DNA of 64,000 nucleotides, from positions 124,001 to 188,000 of the forward strand of contig NZ_AUAX01000001.1 in NCBI RefSeq assembly GCF_000428945.1. Direction: 5' to 3'. The notes below the pieces were generated by a model, which was given only the letters and a program-made list of their open reading frames with translations, did not search any database and was not told the DNA's origin. The number at the start of each line of letters is the position of its first letter. The stretch's first letter is position 1. Positions 25,554 to 34,891 of this stretch are shown here, in pieces. A program made the position numbers and the translations under genes. This DNA is from Hamadaea tsunoensis DSM 44101. GTDB lineage: Bacteria; Actinomycetota; Actinomycetes; Mycobacteriales; Micromonosporaceae.

Positions 25554-26024
25554 ATGAGCAATCCCGCGCTGGCCGCGCTCGAAGAGTCGGGTCTGGAGCA
25601 CCGCGTGATCCGGCACGGTCCGGTCGGCAGCCTGCGGGAGGCGGCCGACGCCCGGGGTGTCGAGGTCGCGGACGTCGTGAAGACCATCGTGGTACGCCGC
25701 GGCGACGACGACTTCCTGTTCGCGCTGGTCCCCGGCGGCCGGATGATCTCCTGGCCCAAGCTGCGTACGCTGCTGTCGGTCAGCCGCCTGTCGATGCCGG
25801 ACGCGGCGACGGCGAAGGCCGCGACGGGGTACGAGCGCGGGACGATCACGCCGTTCGGCGCGCTGAAGGCGTGGCCGGTGATCGCCGACGAGCGGCTGCG
25901 CGGCCGGCTCGTGACGCTGGGCGGCGGCGAGCACGGGGTGGCCGTCGCGGTGAACTCCGACGACGCGGTCGCCGAACTCGACGGCCTGTACGCCGACATC
26001 ACCGACGAGGAGCCGGCGGCCTGA
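25554..26024 (+). CDS. YbaK/EbsC-family aminoacyl-tRNA deacylase
   Basis: The 156-residue protein belongs to the YbaK/ProX editing family, which hydrolyses mischarged tRNAs such as Cys-tRNA(Pro). Visible family features are VVKTIVVRRGDDDFLFALVP with its lysine, the DAATAKAATGYERGTITPFG loop with the GxxxGxxxP pattern, and the closing NSDDAVAEL. Length fits the stand-alone editing proteins. I chose ATG 25554; an in-frame GTG lies at 25545. It stands alone after the repeat nest. A run of degenerate ACCGCCGGCCCCAC-like repeats follows its stop. Confidence 0.85.
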   Translation: MSNPALAALEESGLEHRVIRHGPVGSLREAADARGVEVADVVKTIVVRRGDDDFLFALVPGGRMISWPKLRTLLSVSRLSMPDAATAKAATGYERGTITPFGALKAWPVIADERLRGRLVTLGGGEHGVAVAVNSDDAVAELDGLYADITDEEPAA

Positions 26025-26130
26025 GACCACCGGCCCCACACCGCCGGCCCCACACCGCCGGCCCGCAACCGGCAGCCCCGCAACCACCGGCCGCACAACC
26101 GGCGGTCCCACGACCGCCGGCTCGTCTGTG
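26025..26130. repeat. Degenerate short tandem repeats after the YbaK gene
   Basis: About seven imperfect units related to CACCGGCCCCACACCG or ACCGCCGGCCCCAC fill the gap between the convergent YbaK and M15 peptidase genes. This looks like slippage-prone spacer DNA; I see no single strong hairpin in it. Confidence 0.5.
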
Positions 26131-26135
26131 GACGG

Positions 26136-26858
26136 TCAGATGCCGCAGTTGCTGGCGCTCCAGAAGTGGTAGCTCGGGCTGCTCGCCACGTGCGCGTGGT
26201 CGGAGTGGTCCGGGTAGCCGGGGCCGAGGATCTCGCCGAAGCCGTGGTAGCGGGCCTCCTGCGCCATCCGGCAGAACGACGGCGAGCCGGTGAGGTCGGC
26301 CGCGTCGCCGTACATGTGGCGGCTGTTCGAGGCGCCGCCGACCGCACTGTTGCAGGCCGCGCTGCGGAAGGCGCTGGAGATGTAGATCGGCACGTCACCC
26401 AGCGCGTGCCGGAGCGCTTCGAGCTTCCACATCAACTGCAGCGCGTTCGCCTTCGCGGTCGCCGCCGACACCGCGCCGCCGGCCCACGTGGAGTTGCAGT
26501 TGTTCAGTTCCGCGTACGCGAAGTGGATGGGTGTGCAGTCGTCGTCCTGCAGGGAGTAGAGCTTGGCGAACGTGTTGGGGCCGGCGATGCCGTCGGCCGT
26601 CAGCCCGTAGGCCGCCTGGAACCGGCTCACGGCGGCGGCGGTGGCCGGGCCGAAGGCGCCGTCGGTGGCGAGGATGCTGTTGTACCCGGCCCAGCCCGCG
26701 ACCCGGATCTGCAGCTGGGTGACGTCGGCGCCGCTGGCGCCCTGGCTCAGCGTACGGCCCCAGGTGTAGCAGCCGTCGGCGTGCGCCGGAGCGGCGGACA
26801 GCACGATCGTGGCCGTGAACGAGGCGATCGCCACGGCAGTGGAAAGCAGAATTCGCAT
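26136..26858 (-). CDS. Secreted M15-type D-Ala-D-Ala peptidase with peptidoglycan-binding domain
   Basis: A Sec signal peptide (MRILLSTAVAIASFTATIVL, cleavage after AHA) leads into a PG_binding_1 domain (LSQGASGADVTQLQIRVAG to DGIAGPNTFAKLY). An M15A zinc peptidase domain follows, with SRHMYGDAADL and HSDHAHV supplying the metal ligands. It resembles the Streptomyces albus G zinc D-Ala-D-Ala carboxypeptidase and would trim cell-wall peptides outside the cell. Paired cysteines suggest disulphides. I start at ATG 26858, which has GAG upstream; an in-frame ATG 15 bp earlier is also possible. It diverges from the beta-lactamase-like gene. Confidence 0.88.
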   Translation of the reverse strand: MRILLSTAVAIASFTATIVLSAAPAHADGCYTWGRTLSQGASGADVTQLQIRVAGWAGYNSILATDGAFGPATAAAVSRFQAAYGLTADGIAGPNTFAKLYSLQDDDCTPIHFAYAELNNCNSTWAGGAVSAATAKANALQLMWKLEALRHALGDVPIYISSAFRSAACNSAVGGASNSRHMYGDAADLTGSPSFCRMAQEARYHGFGEILGPGYPDHSDHAHVASSPSYHFWSASNCGI

Positions 26859-27000
26859 AGCTCGATGCAACATGGCCTACAGAGTGTCGGTGCCGTCAAC
26901 GATTTTCAAGACCTTGGCAAGTTAAGAAAAGGAAACACAACGGAGTCCGTACGCCGACACTCCTGTTCGGACCCCCGGAACCGGCCCTAGTCTCGGGCTC

Positions 27001-28284
27001 ATGACGCTGAGCCCGACGATCGCGCAGCACCTCCACCCGGACGTTCCCGCCGTGTCGGCGGCGACTCTCGTGAACGGCGTGGCCGACACGGGCACCGCCG
27101 GCTGTACGCCGGACACGCTGTTCCAGGCGGCCTCGATCAGCAAGCCCGTCGCGGCGCTGGCCGCCCTCATCCTCGTCGACAACGACGTGCTGGAGCTCGA
27201 CACCGGCGTCAACGACCAGCTCGGCTCGTGGCGCATCCCGGACGACCCCGACTGGGCCAACCGCATCACCTTGCGCCAGTTGCTGTGCCACGGCGGCGGG
27301 CTGGGCCCCGACTCCTACCCCGGCTATCCACAGGGGACAGTCCTGCCGAGTCTCGACGACGTCCTCGCCGGCCGGGCTCCCGCCAACGCCCCCGGCGTAC
27401 GCAGCCTCGGCCTGCCCGGACTCGCGCCGCTCTACTCCGGCGGCGGATACAGCGTGATCCAGCGGCTCATCGAGGACAACCAGACCCGCTCGTACGCGGA
27501 ATTCGTCAACGAGCGCATCTTCCTTCCGCTCGGCATGGTGAACGCCACCTTCACCGCACCCGACCCCGCCGAAGCCGCCCTCGGCCACGCGCGCGGCAAC
27601 CCGCTGCCCGGCGGCTGGCGGCTGCATCCCGAACTGGCCGCGGCCGGGCTCTGGTGCACCCCGACCGACCTCGTCCTCTTCGCGGCAGCCCTGCAGAACG
27701 CCTTCACCGCCGGACCGCAGGCGATCCTCGACCCCATCCTCGCCCAGGCCATGATGGTCGAGCACCTGCCCGGCTGGGGCCTCGGCGTCGAGCTCGCCGG
27801 ACCGGCCAACGGCCGCTGGTTCCACCACGGCGGCAGCAACGAGGGCTACCGCGCGCACCTGTCGGCCACCGTCGGGACCGGACCGGCCGTCGCGGTGATG
27901 ACCAACGGCGAGGACGGCGGCGAGGTGATCGACCCGCTGACCGCCGCACTGCGTACGGGCCTGGCGTGGCCGGACCCCGCCGCCCTCGTACCGACCGGGA
28001 ACGTCGAGGACCTGCCGCCCGTCGACCCGGAGCAGGTCGCCGCCCTGTATTCGGGGACGTACGTGACATTGGACGGGTACGAGCTGATCCTGTCGGGCGT
28101 GGGCCGCCGCTTCACCCTCCGGGCGCAGGGCCAGCGGCCGATCCCGATCATTCCGCTGTCCAAGACGCGCGCGATCTCGCCGGCGCTGCCGATCTCCCTG
28201 ACCTTCACGCTGGACCCGGCCGGCGTACCGACCGGCCTGACCCTCCACCAGTTCGACGTAGCCGTCATCGCCGTCAAGTCCTGA
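27001..28284 (+). CDS. Serine beta-lactamase-like hydrolase (class C/PBP4* family)
   Basis: The 427-residue protein has the beta-lactamase fold motifs SISK (nucleophile Ser and Lys), YSG in place of YxN (LYSGGGYSV), and HHGGSNEG in place of KTG. This is the usual pattern of esterase/peptidase-like members rather than of true beta-lactamases. A C-terminal beta-rich domain follows (YSGTYVTLDGYEL), as in lipocalin-like extensions. I see no signal peptide, so it is probably cytosolic. The catalytic set is complete, but the substrate is unknown. It diverges from the M15 peptidase and ends 62 bp before the chitinase frame. Confidence 0.82.
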   Translation: MTLSPTIAQHLHPDVPAVSAATLVNGVADTGTAGCTPDTLFQAASISKPVAALAALILVDNDVLELDTGVNDQLGSWRIPDDPDWANRITLRQLLCHGGGLGPDSYPGYPQGTVLPSLDDVLAGRAPANAPGVRSLGLPGLAPLYSGGGYSVIQRLIEDNQTRSYAEFVNERIFLPLGMVNATFTAPDPAEAALGHARGNPLPGGWRLHPELAAAGLWCTPTDLVLFAAALQNAFTAGPQAILDPILAQAMMVEHLPGWGLGVELAGPANGRWFHHGGSNEGYRAHLSATVGTGPAVAVMTNGEDGGEVIDPLTAALRTGLAWPDPAALVPTGNVEDLPPVDPEQVAALYSGTYVTLDGYELILSGVGRRFTLRAQGQRPIPIIPLSKTRAISPALPISLTFTLDPAGVPTGLTLHQFDVAVIAVKS

Positions 28285-28310
28285 CCCGAGACCTCTGCAC
28301 TCCTTCCCGG

Positions 28311-28340
28311 TTACTGTTTGGAGTCTTTACTGTTAAGACT
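28311..28340. promoter_or_regulatory. Direct and inverted repeats upstream of the chitinase
   Basis: TTACTGTT occurs at 28311-28318 and again at 28327-28334, 16 bp apart. The inverted pair AGTCTT/AAGACT (28322-28327 and 28335-28340) overlaps them. The block lies just upstream of the chitinase start. Streptomyces chitinase promoters also carry short direct repeats used for induction and glucose repression; whether this site works that way is unknown. Confidence 0.45.
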
Positions 28341-28360
28341 GTTGAATGTATCGTCCGACC

Positions 28361-30274
28361 ATGTATCGACGGTGGCTCACACTGTCCGCCGCGCTGCTGC
28401 TGGTCCTGGGCGTACTGACGCCCGGATCCGCGAGCGCCGCGGAACTCCTCTCCAACGGCGGGTTCGAGACCGGCACACTGTCCCCCTGGTCGTGCAGCCA
28501 GGGCAGCGTGGTCTCCAGCCCGGTGCACTCCGGGTCGAAGGCATTGCAGGGCGCCGCGACCGCGTCCGACACCGCCCAGTGCACCCAGACGGTCGCGGTC
28601 GTCTCGGGCAGCACCTACACCCTCTCCGGCTGGGTCCGCGGCAACTACGTCTACCTCGGCGTCACCGGCGGCGCGTCCACCTGGACGCCGTCGGCGGCGA
28701 GCTTCACGCAGCTCAGTCTCACCTTCACCGCGTCCAGCTCCTCGGTGCAGATCTACACCCACGGCTGGTACGCGCAGGGCACCTACTACGCCGACGACGT
28801 CTCGTTGCAGGGCGCGGGCGGGACCGGCGTACCGGGAGTGCCGGGGACCCCGGTCGCGGGCACGATCACGAACACGTCGGCAGCGCTCAGCTGGGCGGCG
28901 TCGAGCGGGACCGTGACCGGTTACCGGGTCTACGAAGGATCCACGGTGGTCGGCACGGTCACCGGCACCTCGGCGACGATCTCCGGGCTGACCGCCTGCA
29001 CGGCGCACACGTACAGCGTCGCCGCGTACAACGGGAGCGGTGAGTCGGCGAAGTCGGGCACGGTGTCGATCACGACGACCGGCTGCACGACCGGCGTTCC
29101 CGGTACGCCGACCAACTTCCACGTCACGGCCACGACCAACACCTCGATCGCGCTGGCGTGGACGGCCTCGACCGGAACCGTCACGGGCTACCGGTTGTAC
29201 GAGGGCGGCACGCTGCTCAGCACGGTCACCGGCACCTCGGCGACCGTCTCGGGACTGGCGGCCTGCACGACGCACACGTACGGCGTCTCGGCGTACAACG
29301 GAAGCGGTGAATCGGCGAAGGCGACCGTGAGCGGGACGACCACCGGATGCACGACGTCGGGGAGTTTCCGGTCGCCGATCTACTTCATGCCGCTGGACAA
29401 CAGCCCGCAGGACATCGCCTCGGCGATGGCGGCGAGCGGCGCGAAGTACTTCAACCTGGCGTTCGTGCTCGACTCGGGCGGCTGCACGCCGGCCTGGAAC
29501 GGCGACGCCGCGCACACCGTCTCGGCCGACACGACGGTGACCGCCGTCGTCAACGCGGTACGCGCCAACGGCGGCGACGTCGCGATCTCGTTCGGCGGCT
29601 ACAACGGCACCGAGCTCGGTGCGACGTGCGGCAGCGCGAGTTCATTGGCCAACGCGTACCAGGCGGTGATCAACAAGTACAACCTGACCCGGATCGACCT
29701 CGACTACGAGGGCGACGACCTCGACGCCAACACCTCGGTACGCTTCGGGGCCATCAAGATCCTGCAGAACAACGCGGCCGCGGCGGGCAAGCAGCTGCAC
29801 GTGACCGCGACGCTGCCGATGACGACGATCGGCTTCTCCGGCGGCGGGGTCGACGAGCTGAACGCGGCCAAGGCGGCCGGGGTCACCTTCGACCTGGTCA
29901 ACATCATGGCCTTCGACTACGGCCTGACGAACGCCGGAAACATGGTCGACAGCGTGAAGCTGGTGGCCGACGCCGCCAAGAACCAGATGAAGACGATCTA
30001 CGGCTACGACGACGCCACCGCGTACGCGCACCTGGGCCTGCAGCTGATGAACGGCCACACGGACCAGCCGAGCGAGCTGTTCCTCCAGTCGGACTTCACC
30101 GCCCTGCGCACGTACGCGCAGACGAACCACTTCGGCTGGATGGCGTACTGGGCACTGAACCGGGACCGCCAGTGCGACCCGAGCGTGCCGCACAACTGGG
30201 CCGACGGCACGTGCAGCAGCGTGACCCAGCAGCCGTACGACTTCTCGAAGATCGTCGCGGCGTACAACGGCTGA
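28361..30274 (+). CDS. Secreted GH18 chitinase with carbohydrate-binding and two Fn3 domains
   Basis: The 637-residue pre-protein has a signal peptide (MYRRWLTLSAALLLVLGVLT, cleaved near SASA) and a CBM4/9-like module (ELLSNGGFETGTLSPWSC to YYADDVSLQG). Two similar fibronectin III domains follow (each with GTVTGYRxYEG and YNGSGESAK). The C-terminal GH18 barrel begins at about residue 340. The catalytic strand is RIDLDYEGDD, keeping the D-x-D-x-E core with the proton-donor Glu, and IMAFDYG stands for the usual M-x-Y-D strand. It would cut chitin outside the cell. ATG 28361 is preferred over 28346 by the signal peptide. A shared terminator separates it from the convergent alpha-glucanase gene. 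Confidence 0.9.
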   Translation: MYRRWLTLSAALLLVLGVLTPGSASAAELLSNGGFETGTLSPWSCSQGSVVSSPVHSGSKALQGAATASDTAQCTQTVAVVSGSTYTLSGWVRGNYVYLGVTGGASTWTPSAASFTQLSLTFTASSSSVQIYTHGWYAQGTYYADDVSLQGAGGTGVPGVPGTPVAGTITNTSAALSWAASSGTVTGYRVYEGSTVVGTVTGTSATISGLTACTAHTYSVAAYNGSGESAKSGTVSITTTGCTTGVPGTPTNFHVTATTNTSIALAWTASTGTVTGYRLYEGGTLLSTVTGTSATVSGLAACTTHTYGVSAYNGSGESAKATVSGTTTGCTTSGSFRSPIYFMPLDNSPQDIASAMAASGAKYFNLAFVLDSGGCTPAWNGDAAHTVSADTTVTAVVNAVRANGGDVAISFGGYNGTELGATCGSASSLANAYQAVINKYNLTRIDLDYEGDDLDANTSVRFGAIKILQNNAAAAGKQLHVTATLPMTTIGFSGGGVDELNAAKAAGVTFDLVNIMAFDYGLTNAGNMVDSVKLVADAAKNQMKTIYGYDDATAYAHLGLQLMNGHTDQPSELFLQSDFTALRTYAQTNHFGWMAYWALNRDRQCDPSVPHNWADGTCSSVTQQPYDFSKIVAAYNG

Positions 30275-30312
30275 TCCCCCGGCGACGGCCGATCCCCGGC
30301 CGGACACGGGCA

Positions 30313-30350
30313 GGCGCCGCCGGGAACGGGTCCCGGCGGCGCCTTTTCTT
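30313..30350. terminator. Strong intrinsic terminator for the chitinase
   Basis: GGCGCCGCCGGGA and TCCCGGCGGCGCC form a perfect 13 bp stem with a 5 base loop, followed on the plus strand by TTTTCTT. It lies between the convergent chitinase and alpha-1,3-glucanase genes and could act in both directions, best on the plus strand. Confidence 0.85.
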
Positions 30351-30364
30351 CACTCAGCGTACGG

Positions 30365-33300
30365 TCAGCTCACGCCGTTGATCGTGAACGTGGTCGTCGG
30401 GTTGTAGACGTTGAGGAAGTTGTTGCTGAAGGTCACGTTGGTGAACGTGGCCGATCCGACCGCCGGGCCCTGGCCCGCCTCGGCCGACGGGTTCGCCCAG
30501 ATGCCGTACCCGGACTTGGCGTCGTACGCGTCGCCGCTCTTCACCGCGCCACTGATCGTGATGTTGGTGAAGGTCGTGTCCGTGACCGGGTTCTGCGCCG
30601 TGCCACCGGCGTAGTTGGTCTGGAACATGATGCCCGCGTACGTCGGGTCGGTGATGTCCACATCGGACACCCGGATCCCCTGGAACGCCTTCGAGGCCGA
30701 GAAGCACCAGATGGCCGGGAAGACCTGCGCGCCCCAGAAGTGGCCGCCGTCGCGGACGAGCGACACGTTCTGGATCACGGTCGGCGGGCTGGCGCCGAAC
30801 CCGGTGAACGGGTAGCCGAAGTCGAGCGAGCTGATCGTGATCGCCGAGTAGACGAGCGTGTCGGCGATGTAGATGTTCTTGAACGTGTTCGCGTACCCGC
30901 CGTAGACGGCCAGACCGGCGGCCCGCCAGGTGGTGGTCGACGACAGGTTCTGGAACGTGTTGTTCTTCAGGTCCGACGAGTTGAGGTCGGTGGCGGCGAA
31001 CAGCGCGAAGCTGTCGTCACCGGTCGACCGCGCGTCGTTGTTGGACACCAGGTTGTCCTGGCTGCCGTTGGTCAGGTTGATGCCGTCGGCGAACGTGTCG
31101 CGGATCCGCATGTTGGTGGCCGTCAGGTGGTTGATGTGCGTACCCCAGATGGCGACGACCGTGTGCTCGATCCAGACGTTGTCGACCGTGATGTTCGACA
31201 GGTTCGTCAGGTTGAACGGCTTGCCCGGACCGTCCTGGCGGAAGGTGTAGTTGCCGAAGATCGCCAGGTTGCTGAACGACGAGCCGTCCGAACCGGACTG
31301 CGTGTCGAAGCCGATGTCGGTCTCCGACTGCGACGACGGCGCGACCAGCTGCGTGTACCAGGGTCCCGCCCCGACGACCTTGGTCGCCTTGCCGTAGACC
31401 TGGAGCTTGCCGGTCATCGCGTACTGGCCGGCGGGCAGGTAGACGCCCGTCCAGGTGCCCGTCGTGTCCATGCGGACCGTGTCGATGGCGTTCTGGATGT
31501 CCTGCTGGGCGAAGCCGGCCGGCACCTTGTAGTGCGCCGGGTCGGGGTTCGCGACCGGGCTCACCTGCTCGGTGTTGATGTAGTCGATCGCGTACTGCGA
31601 CGAGTTGGCGGTGTCCTTCTGCAGCTTGATCGTGTGACCCGCGCCCACGGTCTGGTTGAGCATGAAGCTCGCCTCGTCGTAGATGTGGCGCGGGCCCGAT
31701 CCCGGCGAGTTGCCCGGTCCGGTCTCGGCGCCGTAGAGCCACGCGTACTTCGAGTTGAGCGTGATCGTCTGCAGGAACGTGCCGTCGACGTAGACGTTGA
31801 GCGTCGCCGTCGTGCCGCCGCCACCCGCGGAGTCCGGGATGGAGAAGCGGGTCACCAGGGTGTTGGTGCTGGCCCGGGTGGTCCACTGCACGTACGCGCC
31901 GGTGCTGTTCAGGGTGACCGCCTTGCGGCCCGACGCCTCACCGGCGAGGTCGCCGATGGTCCGGTTGGGGCCGATCACGGTCGCGCCGCCGCCGACGGTG
32001 CCGTTCTCCGCCTCGTACATGTCGTACGGCATGTTGGCGCCGCGACCCACGAAGAACGACGAGTTGGTGGTGTTGTTGCCCTGCTTCACCGACTGCTCGT
32101 TGGCGTCGACCGCCACGGTCGCGCGGACGGTGTACTTGCCGTTGACCGCGGTCCACGTGCCGAGGCTGATCACGCCCGAAGACGCGCCCGCCGCGAGGGT
32201 GCCGCTGTAGGAGCCGGTCAGCGTCTTCACCGTGGCGCCGTTGGCGTCCAGCAGCGTCAGCGTGATCCCGTGGGCGCCCGCCGCCGAGGCGATCGTGCCC
32301 TGGTTGAGGATCGCCGCCGAGAACGTCACCGTGTTGCCGGCCGACGGGTTGCCCGGCGACCAGCTCACCGCGGACGGAACCAGGTCCGAGGTCTGGATCG
32401 GCGCGACCACCAGGTTCGCCTTGGTGAAGCTGTTGTTCGCGTCGTTCTGCTCCACGACCGTGTTGCTCTCGTCGACCTTCGCGGTCACCGAGTAGGTCGC
32501 GGCGTTCTGCGTACCGATGTTGGTCGTCACGGTGGTCGAGGCGCCGGCGGCCAGCGCCGGTACCGCGGTGGTGCCGACCTTCGTCGTCCCCAGGTACAGG
32601 TTGACGTTGGTGGCGGCCGCGTTCGCGCTGCCCGTGTTCGCGACCGTCGTCGACAGCGTGATCGCGTCGGTCTCGATCGGGCTGGCCGGCGCCCACGTCA
32701 CGTTGGTGACCTGGAGATCCGGGTTCGGGGCCGGCGTACCCATGATCTGGAACTCCGCGACCTGGCCGCCGGGGGCGCCGGTGTTGGAGTTGAAGACCAG
32801 CTGCACCGCGGAGGCCCGTACGCTCACCGGGATGGTGACCGTGTTGGCGCCGGCGGCCGGGTTGAACGTGTAGTTCGCGGCCGAGACCAGGTTGGTGAAC
32901 GTCGTCGAGTCCTGGTTGTGGCTCAGGACCTGGATGTTCTGCGTACGCGTACCCCACGCGGTGTCCGGGTTGAGCTTCAGCACGATCGACGTGATGTCGG
33001 CGTTGGCGCCCAGGTTGACCGCGAGGTTGCCCGGCAGGACCGAGCTCTCGTAGTAGGTCGTCACATCGTTGTCGTTGGCGTTGGTGGCCACGAAGGTGAA
33101 GACCCCGGTGGTGCCGGAGACCGGCTTGCCGACGGCGAGGTTGGTGCCGGTGCCGCCGCTGCCGACCCGGGTGACCGTGTTGCTGGCGATCGACACGTTG
33201 GCCGCCGCGTCCTTCGCCGTCACGTAGTAGGACACCGTCGCGGTGTCGGGCTGCGTGTCGGTGTAGGTCAGCGTCGAGCCGTTGACGCTCGCGCGCACGG

Positions 33301-34645
33301 CACCGTTGGCGTAGATGTCGTAGCCGGTCACGCCGACGTTGTCGACCGACGCCGTCCAGGTCAGCTTGATCTGGCCGGACGCCGGTGTGGTGTACGCGAG
33401 ATTGGACGGAGCGGTCGGCGCGGTCTGGTCACCGGTCTGCCCGGTACGCGTCACCGTGTTGCTGTTGCCGGACTGGTTGCCGGCGGCGTCCCGGGCGCGG
33501 ACGAAGTAGCTGACGGTGGCACTGTCGGGCTGCGCGTCCGTGTAGGTCAGCGTGGCCGACGGGACGCTCGTGATCATCGCACCGTTGCGGTAGATGTCGT
33601 ACGCGGTGACGCCGACGTTGTCGGTCGAGGCCGTCCAGGTCAGCTTGATCTGGCCGGTCGTCTGCGTGTACGCGAGGCTGCCCGGGACGGTGGGCGCCTG
33701 CGTGTCACCGGTGCCGGAGCCGTAGACCTCGAACTCCGAGATCTGACCGGCGACCCAGCCGCTGTTGGAGTTGACGACGAGCCGCACGTACCGGGTCGTC
33801 GTGGCGCCGAAGTTGATCGTCACCGTGTTGCCGCTCGCCGGGTCGAACGTGTAACCGGTGGCCGCCACGATGTCCGTGAAGCTCGAACCCGTCGCGCTGC
33901 CCTGGATCGTGATGTTCTGCGTACGCGCGCCCCAGCCGGTCGGCAGCTTCGCGACGACCTTGTTGATGCTCACGGACGAGCCGAGGTCGACCTGCAGCCA
34001 CTGCGGGAAGGCGTTGTTCACCGACTCCCAGTAGGTCGCCTGGTTGGCGTCGTTGGCGTTCGAGGCCACGTAGGACTGGTTGTGGCCGCTCTCGCTCATC
34101 GTCTTGCCGGCGGCCAGGTTCCCGGTGGACGTCGAGGTGCCGTAGACCTCCAGCTCCGAGATCTGCCCCGCCGGCCACGCGGTGTTGGCCGTGATGTTCA
34201 GGCGTACGTAGCGGGTGCTGGTCGCGGTGAAGTTGACCGTGACGGTGTTGCCGCCCGCCGGGTCGAACGTGTAGCCGGCCGACGCCACGATGGTCGAGAA
34301 GCCCGAGCCGGTCGTGCTGCCCTGCACGGACAACGTCTCCGTACGCGCACCCCATCCCGTCGGAAGCTTGATCTTGATCTGGTCGACGCTCGTGGTGCTG
34401 CCGAGGTCGACCTGCACCCACTGCGGGAACGCGTTGTTCGTGCTCTCCCAGTAGGACGCCTGGTTGCCGTCGGTGATGTTGCCCGAGCCGTAGACGTCGG
34501 CGTGGCCGCTCTCGGCGGTGGCCTTGCCGGCCGCGAGGTTGGGCCCGCCCGCGGCGACGCCCGGCAGCGCCGGGGTCCCGAGAATCAGCAGGGCGGCTGC
34601 GAGCACCGTCGCCAGCAGCCGTGACCTGGTCGTTCGTCTTCTCAC
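30365..34645 (-). CDS. Secreted multidomain GH87 alpha-1,3-glucanase (mutanase-like)
   Basis: The 1426-residue pre-protein starts with a signal peptide (LLATVLAAALLILGTPALPG). In order I read two discoidin (F5/8C) domains (about 35-170 and 175-315), two Fn3 domains (320-500), a third discoidin-like domain (505-640), two CARDB-like domains (645-860), a CBM35/6-like module opening with YEAENGTVGG, and a right-handed beta-helix (1045-1426). The helix ends in DAYDAKSGYGIWANPSAEAG, typical of GH87. D1187 (ADGIN) and D1210/D1211 (TGDDSF) have the 23/24 residue spacing of the GH87 catalytic aspartates. It would hydrolyse alpha-1,3-glucan of fungal walls or dental-type glucans outside the cell. It faces the chitinase gene. 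Confidence 0.85.
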   Translation of the reverse strand: MRRRTTRSRLLATVLAAALLILGTPALPGVAAGGPNLAAGKATAESGHADVYGSGNITDGNQASYWESTNNAFPQWVQVDLGSTTSVDQIKIKLPTGWGARTETLSVQGSTTGSGFSTIVASAGYTFDPAGGNTVTVNFTATSTRYVRLNITANTAWPAGQISELEVYGTSTSTGNLAAGKTMSESGHNQSYVASNANDANQATYWESVNNAFPQWLQVDLGSSVSINKVVAKLPTGWGARTQNITIQGSATGSSFTDIVAATGYTFDPASGNTVTINFGATTTRYVRLVVNSNSGWVAGQISEFEVYGSGTGDTQAPTVPGSLAYTQTTGQIKLTWTASTDNVGVTAYDIYRNGAMITSVPSATLTYTDAQPDSATVSYFVRARDAAGNQSGNSNTVTRTGQTGDQTAPTAPSNLAYTTPASGQIKLTWTASVDNVGVTGYDIYANGAVRASVNGSTLTYTDTQPDTATVSYYVTAKDAAANVSIASNTVTRVGSGGTGTNLAVGKPVSGTTGVFTFVATNANDNDVTTYYESSVLPGNLAVNLGANADITSIVLKLNPDTAWGTRTQNIQVLSHNQDSTTFTNLVSAANYTFNPAAGANTVTIPVSVRASAVQLVFNSNTGAPGGQVAEFQIMGTPAPNPDLQVTNVTWAPASPIETDAITLSTTVANTGSANAAATNVNLYLGTTKVGTTAVPALAAGASTTVTTNIGTQNAATYSVTAKVDESNTVVEQNDANNSFTKANLVVAPIQTSDLVPSAVSWSPGNPSAGNTVTFSAAILNQGTIASAAGAHGITLTLLDANGATVKTLTGSYSGTLAAGASSGVISLGTWTAVNGKYTVRATVAVDANEQSVKQGNNTTNSSFFVGRGANMPYDMYEAENGTVGGGATVIGPNRTIGDLAGEASGRKAVTLNSTGAYVQWTTRASTNTLVTRFSIPDSAGGGGTTATLNVYVDGTFLQTITLNSKYAWLYGAETGPGNSPGSGPRHIYDEASFMLNQTVGAGHTIKLQKDTANSSQYAIDYINTEQVSPVANPDPAHYKVPAGFAQQDIQNAIDTVRMDTTGTWTGVYLPAGQYAMTGKLQVYGKATKVVGAGPWYTQLVAPSSQSETDIGFDTQSGSDGSSFSNLAIFGNYTFRQDGPGKPFNLTNLSNITVDNVWIEHTVVAIWGTHINHLTATNMRIRDTFADGINLTNGSQDNLVSNNDARSTGDDSFALFAATDLNSSDLKNNTFQNLSSTTTWRAAGLAVYGGYANTFKNIYIADTLVYSAITISSLDFGYPFTGFGASPPTVIQNVSLVRDGGHFWGAQVFPAIWCFSASKAFQGIRVSDVDITDPTYAGIMFQTNYAGGTAQNPVTDTTFTNITISGAVKSGDAYDAKSGYGIWANPSAEAGQGPAVGSATFTNVTFSNNFLNVYNPTTTFTINGVS

Positions 34646-34845
34646 AGTAGGTGCCTCTCCGTGAAGGGATGTGGGGGTGCACGGAAGCGACTGAGTTCTG
34701 CGAACTTACGAAGATCGGCTAAAGAATGAACTTTTCCATGCAAGAATCTTGCAGAGGGTTGGCCAAACGCTACAGACGTGTTACCGCCACGTCAACGGGT
34801 TGACATGTGTAAAGACTTCGCGTCTGGAAGGCACCCAGCACACGA

Positions 34846-34875
34846 CGAGGGCCCGGCGTACCCGCCGGGCCCTCG
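34846..34875. terminator. Stem-loop after the threonylcarbamoyl-AMP synthase gene
   Basis: CGAGGGCCCGGCG and CGCCGGGCCCTCG form a perfect 13 bp stem with a 4 base loop, 17 bp beyond the minus-strand stop at 34892. No T tract follows. The upstream AT-richer stretch at 34646-34840 contains the promoter region of the glucanase gene but no gene that I can see. Confidence 0.7.
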
Positions 34876-34891
34876 TGAACGTGCGTCGCGA

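Noticed and set aside
30740-34624. A 1294-codon open frame on the plus strand opposite the GH87 gene
   Set aside because: It is an Arg/Gly/Val/Asp-rich antisense shadow of a GC-rich gene with no recognisable domain; the minus-strand frame has a signal peptide and clear domains.
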